Below, piece after piece: positions 1 to 9,315 of a stretch of 64,000 nt of DNA; within the stretch, counting starts at the first letter, position 1, and each line of letters opens with the position of its first letter. Position numbers and translations under genes: made by a program. Below the pieces are notes generated by a model. It made no database searches. It saw only the letters and a program-made list of their open reading frames with translations, and had not been told where the DNA came from. The DNA comes from Methanosarcina sp. UBA293 (GTDB lineage Archaea > Halobacteriota > Methanosarcinia > Methanosarcinales > Methanosarcinaceae): NCBI GenBank assembly GCA_002499445.1, contig DALS01000055.1, forward strand, positions 29,922 through 93,921, in the 5' to 3' direction.

Positions 1-722
1 TTCAGAGGATTTCTACAGAGCCATTATTTGAGCTATTTTTAAATTTAGATAAAAACTTTAATATCAAGAAATAAACTGTAACTGCTTATTTCGTCCAAAA
101 AAATATTCCAATTCTTTAAAATAAGGCATCTAAGATTTTTAAAATAATTTACCTCAAGTCTCTCTAAATAACACTGCCAAATGTTGTCAAAGCAGAATTT
201 TCTATGAATACTCAGACATTAGAAAAAAGAGAGTTAATAGAAAAAAGCTAAAGCTTTTTCATAGTAATATAAAAATAACTTTGGCTGATTGCAAACGATG
301 GCTAAAAATCTACGAGATTTTGTTATAAACTTTATATTAGTGAAGTTTTATATAATTTGCTGCAATTTTATTAATCAAAAACGCTAATATATTCAAATCT
401 CGTTTAGTCGGAATCTGTATAACCAAGATAAAAAAAATACACGTGGTTGTTGTAATCTATAGTGCTCACAATTAACAATTGTGTTTTGTAGGCAAAAAAT
501 GCTTATAGATTTCAATATCAGTTGGTTATTTTATTCCTCAACAAGTGTTTTTTAGAGGGTTCGAATTTCTATATAGTTTATTTAATCATTTGGCATAAAA
601 GTACTTGAAAGTACTTTCATTTATTTGTGCCTCTTATTTGAAGAATTTCATATTCGTTTTGTTGTGAACACTATTAGACTACGAGTGGACACTATAAACC
701 AAAATATAAAGGGGGAGAAATC
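1..722. other. AT-rich non-coding leader of the first DUF1646 gene
   Basis: No open frame with convincing protein character is present on either strand. The stretch is very AT-rich. It ends with a purine-rich ribosome binding site (GGGGGAG at about 710-716) for the gene starting at 723. Several TATA-like stretches occur, for example near 345-352, but I cannot choose a promoter. Confidence 0.5.
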
Positions 723-1835
723 ATGGGGCTTGAACCAGGAATTTTAATTGGATTTCTTGTAATATTCCTTGCCGTACTGCTTGGCCCTTTTAAAGTAAAA
801 ATTATTGAGGAAAATCTGGAGGCATTTCTATTCTTGTGCGGAATTGCGGCAATGACAATTGCAGGTTTTGTCGAACTTCCAGGATTAGAAACAGGCTGGA
901 GAATGGAAATAATCGAGGAAGCATTGACTTCGCCTCTGAATATTGGAAAAATTTTCGGAATTCCAATTGGTATATTCCAGATCGTGCTTATTGTCGGTTT
1001 GATCATTTATAAATGGCATGAACCTATCCACAAAGCAATCAGGAAAATGACTGATATGCTTTCTCTTAAAGTTATGGCTTTTATCCTTATCGCCGTGCTT
1101 GGTCTATTTTCCAGTGTAATTTCTGCTATTCTCTCTGCAATAATTCTAGTTGAGATGGTTAATGCATTGCCTCTCTCAAGAAAGTCCAAGATAGATCTTA
1201 CGGTTATTGCGTGTTTTTCAATAGGACTTGGCGCAGCACTTACCCCTCTTGGAGAACCTCTCTCAACAATTGCTATCTCAAAATTATCTGGTGCACCTTA
1301 CCATGCTACCTTCACTTTCCTACTCAGCATGCTTGGCAAATACATCCTTCCAGGCATCCTCGTATATGGTGTTATTGGAATGTTCTTCCTTGGAAAAATT
1401 AATATAAACGAACCAGGGATGCAAGCTGAAGAATACAACGAGACTCTAAGGGATGTCGTTCTGAGGGCTGTTAAGGTCTATGTATTTATTATGGCTCTCG
1501 TATTTCTTGGAGATGGTTTCAAGCCTATCATATTCGAGTATTTTGCACAAATCCCTCCAACAATTCTGTTCTGGGTAAATATGGTCTCAGCTATTCTTGA
1601 CAACGCCACCTTAGCAGCGGCTCAAATAGGACCTTCCCTTACCGAGCTCCAGATAAAGGGTATACTTATGGGACTTTTAATTGCAGGTGGGATGCTGATT
1701 CCTGGAAATATCCCGAACATCATCTCTGCAGGCAAACTGGGTATAACCAGTAAAGAATGGGCAAGGCTTGGAGTGCCTCTTGGGCTTATCTCAATGACTA
1801 TCTATTTCATCATCATTTTTGTGATGAAAATCTAA
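723..1835 (+). CDS. DUF1646 family membrane transporter, copy 1
   Basis: This is a polytopic inner-membrane protein of 370 residues with roughly ten hydrophobic segments. It resembles the DUF1646 family, usually annotated as putative cation transporters of the ion-transporter superfamily; the substrate is unknown. A conserved polar loop, TPLGEPLSTI near residues 172-181, resembles the re-entrant loops of that superfamily. A second block, GNIPNIISAGKLGITSKEW, lies near the C-terminus. The ATG at 723 follows a strong GGGGGAG site. Two further 370-residue paralogues follow on the same strand, each with its own long upstream spacer, so they are probably separate transcription units. This copy is the most diverged of the three at DNA level. 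Family assignment is from recognised sequence; function is inferred. Confidence 0.85.
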   Translation: MGLEPGILIGFLVIFLAVLLGPFKVKIIEENLEAFLFLCGIAAMTIAGFVELPGLETGWRMEIIEEALTSPLNIGKIFGIPIGIFQIVLIVGLIIYKWHEPIHKAIRKMTDMLSLKVMAFILIAVLGLFSSVISAILSAIILVEMVNALPLSRKSKIDLTVIACFSIGLGAALTPLGEPLSTIAISKLSGAPYHATFTFLLSMLGKYILPGILVYGVIGMFFLGKININEPGMQAEEYNETLRDVVLRAVKVYVFIMALVFLGDGFKPIIFEYFAQIPPTILFWVNMVSAILDNATLAAAQIGPSLTELQIKGILMGLLIAGGMLIPGNIPNIISAGKLGITSKEWARLGVPLGLISMTIYFIIIFVMKI

Positions 1836-1848
1836 ACTTAAAATTTGG

Positions 1849-1888
1849 CCTGATCTGATGTTGGTTCTGTTCCAGAATCAGGTGTTTT
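1849..1888 (+). terminator. Hairpin plus T-tract after DUF1646 copy 1
   Basis: CCTGAT at 1849-1854 pairs with ATCAGG at 1877-1882 and is followed by a run of T residues. It lies 14 bp after the stop codon, which fits a transcript end for copy 1. Confidence 0.5.
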
Positions 1889-2541
1889 TCAGTTTTTGAT
1901 TCTAAGGTTTTCCAGTTTCGTACTTACCATTGGATTTTGGAACAGGAGTAGTGGATCCAATTGAAGAAAAGTTGAAGAAGAATTAAAGAAAAAAATAATA
2001 GTTTAGTCTATTGTGTCCTCTTCAAATCTCCAGGAAAATAAGTTTCGCTAATCTGCTAAATTCTCAAATTTAGCCAAGTTAAAAACATACTCAAGAGATT
2101 GTCTTGACTATCTTTTTTATTTTTAAATGGATTTTTATATTTAATTATTTTTCAGATTTTTTTACGGTAATTGACTCTTTTACTCAACTACAAGACACTT
2201 TTTTCAAAGGTTTTTGTGTGCAAGATCGGCTTTCATACATATACAATTTTTCAGGTCTGCGTTGATGTAAGATATTATAAACTGTTTGGTTTCAGAAAAT
2301 TTGGACCGAAAGTAATTTCTCTAAACAAAAAAATCCATTTTGGACACCCTTCAATGGTGAACAAGCAATTTCTCTTTGTAAAAAACATTAATATTTAATT
2401 GAATATTGGAAATAATATATTATCCAAGACTAAAATGGAGTAATCTTTATAAGACTAAAACATTCTAGGCTCTAACACTGTTTAACAGTAGTCTTTCAGG
2501 CTTTATAGTCTAGCATAGTATTAAAAAGGAGGAAAAAAGTA
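1889..2541. other. AT-rich spacer between DUF1646 copies 1 and 2
   Basis: No credible gene is seen. A 75-codon frame at 2171-2398 has no ribosome binding site and a composition like translated AT-rich spacer. The spacer ends in AAAAGGAGG just before the start at 2542. Confidence 0.5.
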
Positions 2542-3654
2542 ATGGCTCTTGAAGTAGGAGTTTTAATAGGGTTTCTTGTAATATTCCTGGTAGTATTACT
2601 CGGTCCTTTTAAAATACACGTTATTGAGGAAAATCTGGAACCATTTCTGCTTGTGTGCGGAATAGCAGCAATGACTCTCTCAGGTTTTGTTGAGATTCCA
2701 GGCGAAAAAACAGGCTGGAGAATGGAAATAATTGAAGAAGCATTGACTTCACCGCTGCATGTCGGAGACATAGCCGGCATTCCGATTGGTATATTCCAGA
2801 TAGTACTGGTTGTCGGACTGATTATCTATAAATGGCACTCTCCAATCCACAAAGCAATCAGAAAATTAACCGACATACTTTCTGTTAAAATTTTAAGTTT
2901 TCTTCTTATTGTTGTCCTTGGTCTATTTTCCAGTGTTATGTCGGCTATTCTTGCGGCAATTATTCTTGTTGAAGTAGTGAATGCAATGCCTATTCCGCGA
3001 AAGTCCAAAATCGACCTTACAATTATTGCATGTTTCTCAATAGGGCTTGGTGCGGCGCTTACCCCCCTTGGTGAACCTCTTTCGACAATTGTTGTCTCAA
3101 AATTATCAGGTGCGCCTTACCATGCTGATTTCATGTTCTTATTTAACATGCTGGGTAAGTATGTAATTCCAGGTGTCTTTGCATTTGGTATTGTTGGAAT
3201 GTTCTTCCTGGGAAAAACCAATCCAAAAGACCAGGAAATTGGAGCAGCCGATTATAACGAGACCATAAAAGACGTCATAATGAGAGCTATTAAAGTCTAT
3301 GTGTTTATTGCAGCACTCGTTTTGCTTGGCGAAGGTTTCAAGCCTTTAATACTTGAATACTTTATCCAGATTCCTTCAAGTATCCTTTACTGGGTAAACA
3401 TGGTCTCTGCTATCCTGGACAATGCAACCCTGGCAGCAGCTGAGATCGGACCGTCTATGAGTGAACTGCAGATAAAGAGTATCCTTATGGGGCTTTTGAT
3501 TGCAGGCGGAATGCTGATTCCAGGAAATATTCCGAACATTATCTCTGCAGGCAAGCTTGGTATTACCAGCAAAGAATGGGCCAGGCTTGGAGTACCCATG
3601 GGGCTTATCGCAATGGCTATCTATTTTGTCATTATCTTTGTGCTTGGAATATAA
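2542..3654 (+). CDS. DUF1646 family membrane transporter, copy 2
   Basis: This is a 370-residue polytopic membrane protein, co-linear with its neighbours from start to stop without gaps. It carries the same TPLGEPLSTI loop and C-terminal GNIPNII block. The start is ATG at 2542 behind GGAGG. It is closer to copy 3 than to copy 1, and positions 2980-3091 are identical in DNA to 4956-5067 in copy 3, including all silent positions. That identity suggests recent recombination between the copies. Most differences from the other copies fall in the first loop (GEKTGW against GLETGW or GIETGW) and in the hydrophilic stretch near residue 230, where variable acidic residues precede YNET. Likely an ion or organic-anion transporter; the substrate cannot be read from sequence. 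Confidence 0.85.
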   Translation: MALEVGVLIGFLVIFLVVLLGPFKIHVIEENLEPFLLVCGIAAMTLSGFVEIPGEKTGWRMEIIEEALTSPLHVGDIAGIPIGIFQIVLVVGLIIYKWHSPIHKAIRKLTDILSVKILSFLLIVVLGLFSSVMSAILAAIILVEVVNAMPIPRKSKIDLTIIACFSIGLGAALTPLGEPLSTIVVSKLSGAPYHADFMFLFNMLGKYVIPGVFAFGIVGMFFLGKTNPKDQEIGAADYNETIKDVIMRAIKVYVFIAALVLLGEGFKPLILEYFIQIPSSILYWVNMVSAILDNATLAAAEIGPSMSELQIKSILMGLLIAGGMLIPGNIPNIISAGKLGITSKEWARLGVPMGLIAMAIYFVIIFVLGI

Positions 3655-3687
3655 GCTCAAAATTGCCCTCAATCTAAAGTAAATTGA

Positions 3688-3737
3688 GTTTCAATCCAGT
3701 GATGAATCAGGAGTCAAAAGTCACTGGATCTTGAAAC
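3688..3737 (+). other. Strong hairpin after DUF1646 copy 2
   Basis: ATCCAGTGA at 3694-3702 is an exact inverted match to TCACTGGAT at 3721-3729. The flanking GTTTCA and TTGAAAC extend the stem with a two-base bulge. There is no long T-tract after it, so it may be a 3'-end stabilising structure rather than a classical terminator. Confidence 0.5.
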
Positions 3738-3803
3738 CGAATTGTGATAAACCGTTTAAATAATAATAGTTGTAAAACTAATTACAGTTTTATTATATCT
3801 TAT

Positions 3804-3954
3804 TCAAATTCGATAGAAAACGTGGCTTTCAGAAATTTCATCATATCTCTAAATTTACCAGGGTCTGAGAAATACATTCAAAAGGATTAATTCCTTGAAT
3901 ATCAGGACAAAAATACATATTTCCCTCTAAAGTGAATTTTTCTATCGAATTTGA
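3804..3954. repeat. 151-bp element with 17-bp perfect terminal inverted repeats
   Basis: TCAAATTCGATAGAAAA at 3804-3820 is repeated in exact inverted orientation at 3938-3954. The interior is AT-rich and non-coding. The size and structure resemble a miniature inverted-repeat element, but I see no second copy in the window and no clear target duplication. A stable RNA or a remnant of a larger element are alternatives. Confidence 0.4.
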
Positions 3955-4517
3955 GTAGATCTTATTTATTCAGTTAAGTTATCTACTGGTATTTTTCATT
4001 CCGTTTTTTCAAGATTATAATTAGGTTTTCAACACCCAAATTTATCTATCAAGTTCTTCATTCTCCAAGTACACCCTTAAGTCCACTATGTCTTTTTTAC
4101 AATTCTTACCCGGATTTTTAATTATCTCATTTTTCAGTTTCCGCATAGTTCCGGAAAGGTAAGGCTGCGAAACTCCTAGCTGGACTGACAATGGGAATAA
4201 ATTATCCGGTACCCGGTGATTTTTCTTCTTATCCTTCACGCCGACCAGGATAAAAGAGACTGTTCGATGTGACAAGCTTCAAAAAATGACTTTGTTCTGG
4301 ATTTCGAGTGGAAAGTAAGCTTAAACTTTTTTCAAAGAAGGTGACTCTAAATTGAATATAGACGGAATAAATATATTATTAGATAGTATAATATAGGATA
4401 ATAAATAATAAAACAGGTCATCTGAATGCCCACGCATTCGAGACTTTGTAGCGTTTAATAGTAAATAACTTCCCCAGGCAGTATATAAACCAGAATCTAC
4501 CAGAGGAGGAAAAACTA
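3955..4517. other. Spacer between DUF1646 copies 2 and 3
   Basis: AT-rich. A 77-codon minus-strand frame at 4042-4275 encodes a basic peptide with a weakly helix-turn-helix-like stretch (LGVSQPYLSGTMRKLK). It has no convincing ribosome binding site or family match that I recognise, so I do not call it a gene; it could be a decayed regulator. GAGGAGG before 4518 serves copy 3. Confidence 0.35.
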
Positions 4518-5630
4518 ATGGCTCTTGACCTAGGAGTTTTAATCGGATTTCTTGTAATATTCCTGGCCGTATTATTTGGCCCTTTTAAAGTAAAAATTGT
4601 TGAGGAAAATCTGGAAGTATTCCTGTTAATATGTGGAGTACTTGCAATGACCCTGTCAGGCTTTGCCCAAATTCCAGGCATAGAAACAGGCTGGAATTCG
4701 GAGATTATCCACGAAGCAATAACCGCACCGCTGCATGTGGGAGACATAGCCGGAATTCCAATCGGTATATTTCAGATCGTGCTGATTGTCGGATTGATTA
4801 TTTATAAATGGCATACTCCGATCCACAAAGCAATCCGAAAATTAACCGACATACTTTCTGTTAAGGTTTTAGGATTTCTACTTATTGTTGTCCTTGGCTT
4901 ATCATCCAGTGTTATGTCGGCTATTCTTGCAGCAATTCTTCTTGTAGAAGTAGTTAATGCAATGCCTATTCCGCGAAAGTCCAAAATCGACCTTACAATT
5001 ATTGCATGTTTCTCAATAGGGCTTGGTGCGGCGCTTACCCCCCTTGGTGAACCTCTTTCGACAATTGCTGTCTCAAAACTTTCAGGTGCACCTTACTATG
5101 CAGGCTTTGATTTCTTATTTAACATGCTTGGCATCTACATTTTCCCAGGTATCCTTGCATTTGGTATTATTGGAGTGCTTTTCCTTGGAAAAGCTGATAC
5201 AGAAACGCATGAAATGGAATCAGCCGATTATAACGAGACTGTGAAAGATGTCATAATGAGAGCTATTAAAGTCTATGTGTTTATCGCAGCACTTGTACTG
5301 CTTGGTGAAGGCTTCAAGCCCATTATCGTTGAATACTTCATCCAGATCCCGTCTATAGCTCTCTACTGGATTAATATGGTTTCGGCTGTCCTTGACAACG
5401 CCACCTTAGCGGCTGCTGAGATCGGACCTGCGCTTAGCGAGTTCCAGATAAAAAGCATACTTATGGGACTTCTAATATCAGGCGGAATGCTGATCCCTGG
5501 AAATATCCCGAATATTATCTCTGCGAGCAAACTGGGTATAACCAGCAAGGAATGGGCAAGGCTTGGATTACCTCTTGGACTTGTCTCAATGGGTGTATAC
5601 TTCGTTGTACTGTTTGTATTTAATATCTGA
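4518..5630 (+). CDS. DUF1646 family membrane transporter, copy 3
   Basis: This is a third 370-residue polytopic membrane protein, colinear with copies 1 and 2, with the same TPLGEPLSTI re-entrant-type loop and GNIPNIISASKLG block near the end. The start ATG at 4518 follows AGAGGAGGA. It shares near-identical blocks with copy 2 in the central region, including a 112-bp perfect match, while the N-terminal loop has diverged (WNSEIIHEAITA instead of WRMEIIEEALTS). Retention of three full-length, intact paralogues suggests subfunctionalisation, for example different substrates or expression conditions. That is inference; only the family is seen. Confidence 0.85.
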   Translation: MALDLGVLIGFLVIFLAVLFGPFKVKIVEENLEVFLLICGVLAMTLSGFAQIPGIETGWNSEIIHEAITAPLHVGDIAGIPIGIFQIVLIVGLIIYKWHTPIHKAIRKLTDILSVKVLGFLLIVVLGLSSSVMSAILAAILLVEVVNAMPIPRKSKIDLTIIACFSIGLGAALTPLGEPLSTIAVSKLSGAPYYAGFDFLFNMLGIYIFPGILAFGIIGVLFLGKADTETHEMESADYNETVKDVIMRAIKVYVFIAALVLLGEGFKPIIVEYFIQIPSIALYWINMVSAVLDNATLAAAEIGPALSEFQIKSILMGLLISGGMLIPGNIPNIISASKLGITSKEWARLGLPLGLVSMGVYFVVLFVFNI

Positions 5631-6520
5631 TACTCAAAATATGATCTTTTCAACCGAATAACATTTCCAATCGCACGAGATAAAAATGCACAATAAAAAA
5701 TCTAGGTATGCATCGAGAATTATGAAATTAGACAAACCAGAAAAACACACTCAAAAAATCCACTAAACTCTGTAAATGTAGAGCAAAATCGCTGGACATT
5801 GTCACCCTTTTGAAAACACGACGTTACTTATGCATGTGATTGCCCATAATGGATGTAACTGGTCTGTTGTGGTGCGATCGTTATCCTTTATTTTTAAAGG
5901 TGACCAGATTTTTCCAGCCAGAAAATTCTATATTGAATTTGTAGAAAATATTTTTCTTCTTAGCTATTTCAGGTGGATGATTCAAATCTATCCCTTATTT
6001 TTGTATATTTATTTCACTCAGACTCAAATATGTTGTTTCTCTGTCTATCTCTATGGTTAACTTAATCGCACTTTTTTTCTGCTTTTTTATGTTAATATTA
6101 GCGGTGCAACATATCCCATTACTTACAGGTAGTATAGCAGGGCGCTTTAACTTAAGACATTTGAGGTATTATCTTAAAATAAGTTATAGTGGTTTTAGAG
6201 ACTTTTTTCTCCTAAAGTTTACAATCTACCTGCTTTTCTTTCTATAATAAAGAGGCTAAATAATGCAACTATTAGATGAGATACAAAGTGGTTTTTATTG
6301 CAGCAATTATAGGCGTGACTATAAGTCTCATTTAGTTCCCTTTTTACTCTCTTCCCATGTCTCTCTACTCTGCAATCCAGATTCGCTCTATTCAAGTAAA
6401 CAAGTTTTTATTTATGTTAAGTTACTTCCTTCAATCAGGATTATAATTCTATTTAACAATATTCTATCTAATAACAATATTCTACTTGGGAAATTTTCTT
6501 ATTCAGTCAGGAGGAAGACA
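5631..6520. other. Long AT-rich spacer upstream of RuBisCO
   Basis: About 890 bp hold only AT-rich frames (5830-6060, 6053-6247, 6263-6520) rich in F, L, Y and S, with no ribosome binding sites or recognisable domains. The last one is merely an upstream extension of the rbcL frame. The spacer probably holds the rbcL promoter, but I could not choose a TATA box. Confidence 0.45.
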
Positions 6521-7807
6521 ATGCGAAGAGATTATATAGACACGGGCTACAGCCCAAAGGATACCGATCTGGTTTGTGAATTCCATATTGAACCATCAGC
6601 AGGAGTAAACTTTGAGGAGGCTGCAACCCATATGGCAGGGGAAAGCTCTATAGACTCCTGGACTGAAATTGTCACATTAAGCCCTGAACTAGCAGCCAAA
6701 TTGAAGCCCCATGTTTTTTATGTGAATGAAGAAGCACAGACTGTAAGGGTAGCTTATTCGGAAGAGCTTTTTGAGCTGGGATCGGTCCCGCAGGTTCTCA
6801 GTGCTGTTGCAGGAAACATCCTGAGCATGAAAGTCGTTGACAACCTGAGACTGCAGGATATTGCTTTCCCGAAACCAATGCTTCGTGAGTTCAGAGGGCC
6901 CAAGTTTGGGCTGCCCGGGATTAGGGAACTTACAGGTGTGCAGGATAGGCCTCTTATAGGAACTATTGTCAAACCTAAAGTTGGATTAACTTCCGAAAAG
7001 CATGCTGAAGTGGCTTATAACTCCTTTGCAGGCGGTTGCGACCTTGTCAAGGACGATGAGAACCTTACAGACCAGAAATTTAATGGTTTTGAAAGAAGAG
7101 CTAAATTCACTCTTAAACTTGCAGAAAAGGCAGAATCTGAAACAGGAGAGCGCAAAATGTATCTCTGCAACATTACTGCCCCGACCTGTAAGGAAATGAT
7201 TCGCCGCATGAATATTCTTAAAGACTTGGGGGCAAGCTATGCAATGGTTGACGTTGTGCCTGCAGGCTGGACTGCGCTTCAAACCCTGAGGGAAGAAGCC
7301 GAAGACATAGGCCTGGCGCTTCATGCCCATCGCTGCATGCATTCAGCCTATACCCGTAACCCACGCCACGGGATAAGCATGCTTGTTGTTGCCAAGCTCT
7401 GCAGGCTCATTGGACTTGACCAGCTTCACATAGGTACGGTTGTCGGGAAGATGCATGGGGAAAAGCATGAGGTTCTAGCTCTTCGAGACGAGTGTGTACT
7501 TGACAAAGTGCCTGCGGATGAAAGCCAGCATGTTCTTGCTCAGGATTGGGGTGGGTTGAAGCCTATGTTCCCGGTTGCGTCCGGAGGACTTGCCCCGACT
7601 ATGATTCCTGATCTGTATGCTATCTTCGGAAAGGATGTTATTATGCAGTTCGGCGGCGGAATTCACGCACACCCTATGGGTACGGCAGCCGGAGCCACTG
7701 CCTGCAGGCAGGCACTTGAAGCAGCTCTTAAGGGAGTTAGCCTGCAAGAATATGCAAAAAACCACAAAGAACTTGAAGTTGCCTTAGATAAGTGGATGAA
7801 GAAATAA
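6521..7807 (+). CDS. rbcL: Type III ribulose-1,5-bisphosphate carboxylase/oxygenase, large subunit
   Basis: This 428-residue archaeal form III RuBisCO carboxylates RuBP to two 3-phosphoglycerates. In methanogens it is linked to nucleotide-ribose (AMP or PRPP) salvage rather than to autotrophic growth by a Calvin cycle. No small subunit gene is present. Visible active-site elements are KPKVGL at residues 151-156 and VKDDEN, with the Lys that becomes carbamylated at residue 177, followed by HAHR and the phosphate-binding GGGIHAHP. The frame is open 86 codons further upstream, but AGGAGG at 6509-6514 sits six bases before the ATG at 6521, and homology starts there. The sua5-type gene follows after 49 bp on the same strand and may be co-transcribed. 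Confidence 0.95.
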   Translation: MRRDYIDTGYSPKDTDLVCEFHIEPSAGVNFEEAATHMAGESSIDSWTEIVTLSPELAAKLKPHVFYVNEEAQTVRVAYSEELFELGSVPQVLSAVAGNILSMKVVDNLRLQDIAFPKPMLREFRGPKFGLPGIRELTGVQDRPLIGTIVKPKVGLTSEKHAEVAYNSFAGGCDLVKDDENLTDQKFNGFERRAKFTLKLAEKAESETGERKMYLCNITAPTCKEMIRRMNILKDLGASYAMVDVVPAGWTALQTLREEAEDIGLALHAHRCMHSAYTRNPRHGISMLVVAKLCRLIGLDQLHIGTVVGKMHGEKHEVLALRDECVLDKVPADESQHVLAQDWGGLKPMFPVASGGLAPTMIPDLYAIFGKDVIMQFGGGIHAHPMGTAAGATACRQALEAALKGVSLQEYAKNHKELEVALDKWMKK

Positions 7808-7856
7808 AGCTGGAAAAAGAACAACAGGAATATAATCGGAAAGGTGTTTACCCTTA

Positions 7857-8960
7857 GTGCAGGCAGAAAACGGAAATAGAATAAAGACCCTGGTTTTCCG
7901 GGTTTCCGAAGAAAATTTTGATTCCCTCCTTGACAGGGCGGCAGCGATTATCAAGAGCGGCGGAACTGTAGCTTTCCCCACGGAAACAGTCTACGGGCTT
8001 GGAGCTGACGGCCTTAATCCAGAGGCAGTCCTGAAGGTTTTCGAGGCAAAAAAACGCCCTCCAGGAAATCCCCTTAGTCTTCTTATTCATTCAAGGGAAG
8101 ATGTTAAGAAAGTAGCAAGAAATATCCCGATGAACGCTTTCAGGCTTATGGATGCTTTTTGGCCTGGTCCTCTTACGATTATCCTTGAGAAAAACGATAT
8201 AGTTCCCGCCATTACCTCAGGAAACCTGGCATCAATAGGGGTTCGCATGCCTGATCACAAAATTCCTCTGGAACTTATAAAGAGGGCAGGCGCCCCTCTT
8301 GCTGCTCCAAGTGCCAACCTCTCAGGAAAACCCAGTCCCAGTCTTGCAGCCCATGTTATATCGGATCTTACTGGCAGGATTGATGCAATTCTTGATGCTG
8401 GGGAGGCTGCAATAGGTCTTGAGTCAACTGTAATTGATATGACTGTCAAGCCCCCTGTTGTACTCAGGCCAGGAGCCGTGAGTATTCATGAGCTTGAAAG
8501 CGTTATAGGAAAGGTCAGGTCAGGATACAAAAACAGCGAAGCAGGGACTGAATCAGATCTGCTGGAAGAGAAGGCAGGTCAGAAATATGGGCACTATACT
8601 CCTGATACAAAGGTCGTGCTTGTTGAAGGGGAAGGTAAACAGGTTTCGGAAAAGCTTGCTAAGCTGCTTGAAAGTTACAGGAGCAAAGAACAGAAAATCG
8701 GGCTTCTCCTCAGTGAGGAATCCCATGAAGAAATTTCAGTTCTCCTTGCTTTGAAAAATCTAGGTCCAGATGAATGCTTTTTACTAGGATCCAGGAAAGA
8801 GCCAGAAATAGCTGCCAGGAGGCTCTTTGAAGGGCTTAGAAAGCTTGACAGTAAGGCACTGGATGTAATCGTGGCCGATGGATCTTTCAGCCATTCAGGA
8901 CTTGGAGAGGCGCTAATTAACCGACTGAGGGAAGCATCTACCGTAAAACTTTTTGTTTGA
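7857..8960 (+). CDS. sua5: L-threonylcarbamoyladenylate synthase, Sua5 type
   Basis: This protein makes threonylcarbamoyl-AMP from threonine, bicarbonate and ATP, the first step of the universal t6A modification at position 37 of ANN-decoding tRNAs. At 367 residues it is the long Sua5 form. The YrdC domain occupies about residues 15-200, with substrate-binding signatures PPGNPLSLLI and APSANLSGKPS. A linker and the C-terminal Sua5 domain (about residues 230-365, beginning near GQKYGHYTPDTK) follow. The start is GTG at 7857, with AAGGTG about ten bases upstream; no better in-frame ATG is nearby. It follows rbcL closely on the same strand. Confidence 0.92.
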   Translation: MQAENGNRIKTLVFRVSEENFDSLLDRAAAIIKSGGTVAFPTETVYGLGADGLNPEAVLKVFEAKKRPPGNPLSLLIHSREDVKKVARNIPMNAFRLMDAFWPGPLTIILEKNDIVPAITSGNLASIGVRMPDHKIPLELIKRAGAPLAAPSANLSGKPSPSLAAHVISDLTGRIDAILDAGEAAIGLESTVIDMTVKPPVVLRPGAVSIHELESVIGKVRSGYKNSEAGTESDLLEEKAGQKYGHYTPDTKVVLVEGEGKQVSEKLAKLLESYRSKEQKIGLLLSEESHEEISVLLALKNLGPDECFLLGSRKEPEIAARRLFEGLRKLDSKALDVIVADGSFSHSGLGEALINRLREASTVKLFV

Positions 8961-9036
8961 GCTCAATTGTAATAAAGAGTTATAGCTCAGTTGCAACACA
9001 GAGTTGTAATACAGGATTGAAGATTCAGTTTAATGT

Positions 9037-9279
9037 TTGAGAGAGATAGTTTTGAAAGCAGAAAAAAAGAAAAATCTGGCAAAAATGCAGGCTTATAAAA
9101 AGGTCGTAAGTCAGAACAAAAGAATAAACAAGATTAACCTTGTAGTGCTGGTTGCTGGCTTGCTTTTAACGGTTCTGGGTATGGAAAAGGCAGGGAGTTA
9201 TCTTCTCTGGACAGGTATGTTTGTCCTTCTTATAACCGCAATTTCAGGTATCCTGGCATCAGGGTCTCTTCGCAGGTAA
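9037..9279 (+). CDS. Small two-helix membrane protein, unknown function
   Basis: This 80-residue protein has a very basic N-terminal 35 residues (KAEKKKNLAKMQAYKK) and two hydrophobic helices (about residues 37-50 and 56-73). It probably has a cytosolic basic tail. The upstream limit is uncertain: TTG codons at 9037 and 9052 are both possible, and no ATG fits. It lies between sua5 and polC, 37 bp ahead of polC and probably in the same transcript. I recognise no family. Confidence 0.6.
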   Translation: MREIVLKAEKKKNLAKMQAYKKVVSQNKRINKINLVVLVAGLLLTVLGMEKAGSYLLWTGMFVLLITAISGILASGSLRR

Positions 9280-9315
9280 AGATAATACCGATTTTCTTTT
9301 TAAAGGAGCTTTCAA

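Noticed and set aside
4042..4275. 77-codon minus-strand frame with weak HTH look
   Set aside because: No family, no ribosome binding site, composition like spacer; listed only as a note.
6263..6520. Longer rbcL start 86 codons upstream
   Set aside because: The extension is AT-rich, has no family similarity, and AGGAGG sits just before 6521.
8990..9015. TAGCTCAG in the sua5-polC spacer, resembling a tRNA D-arm
   Set aside because: No cloverleaf can be built around it; it is part of imperfect repeats of AGCTCA.
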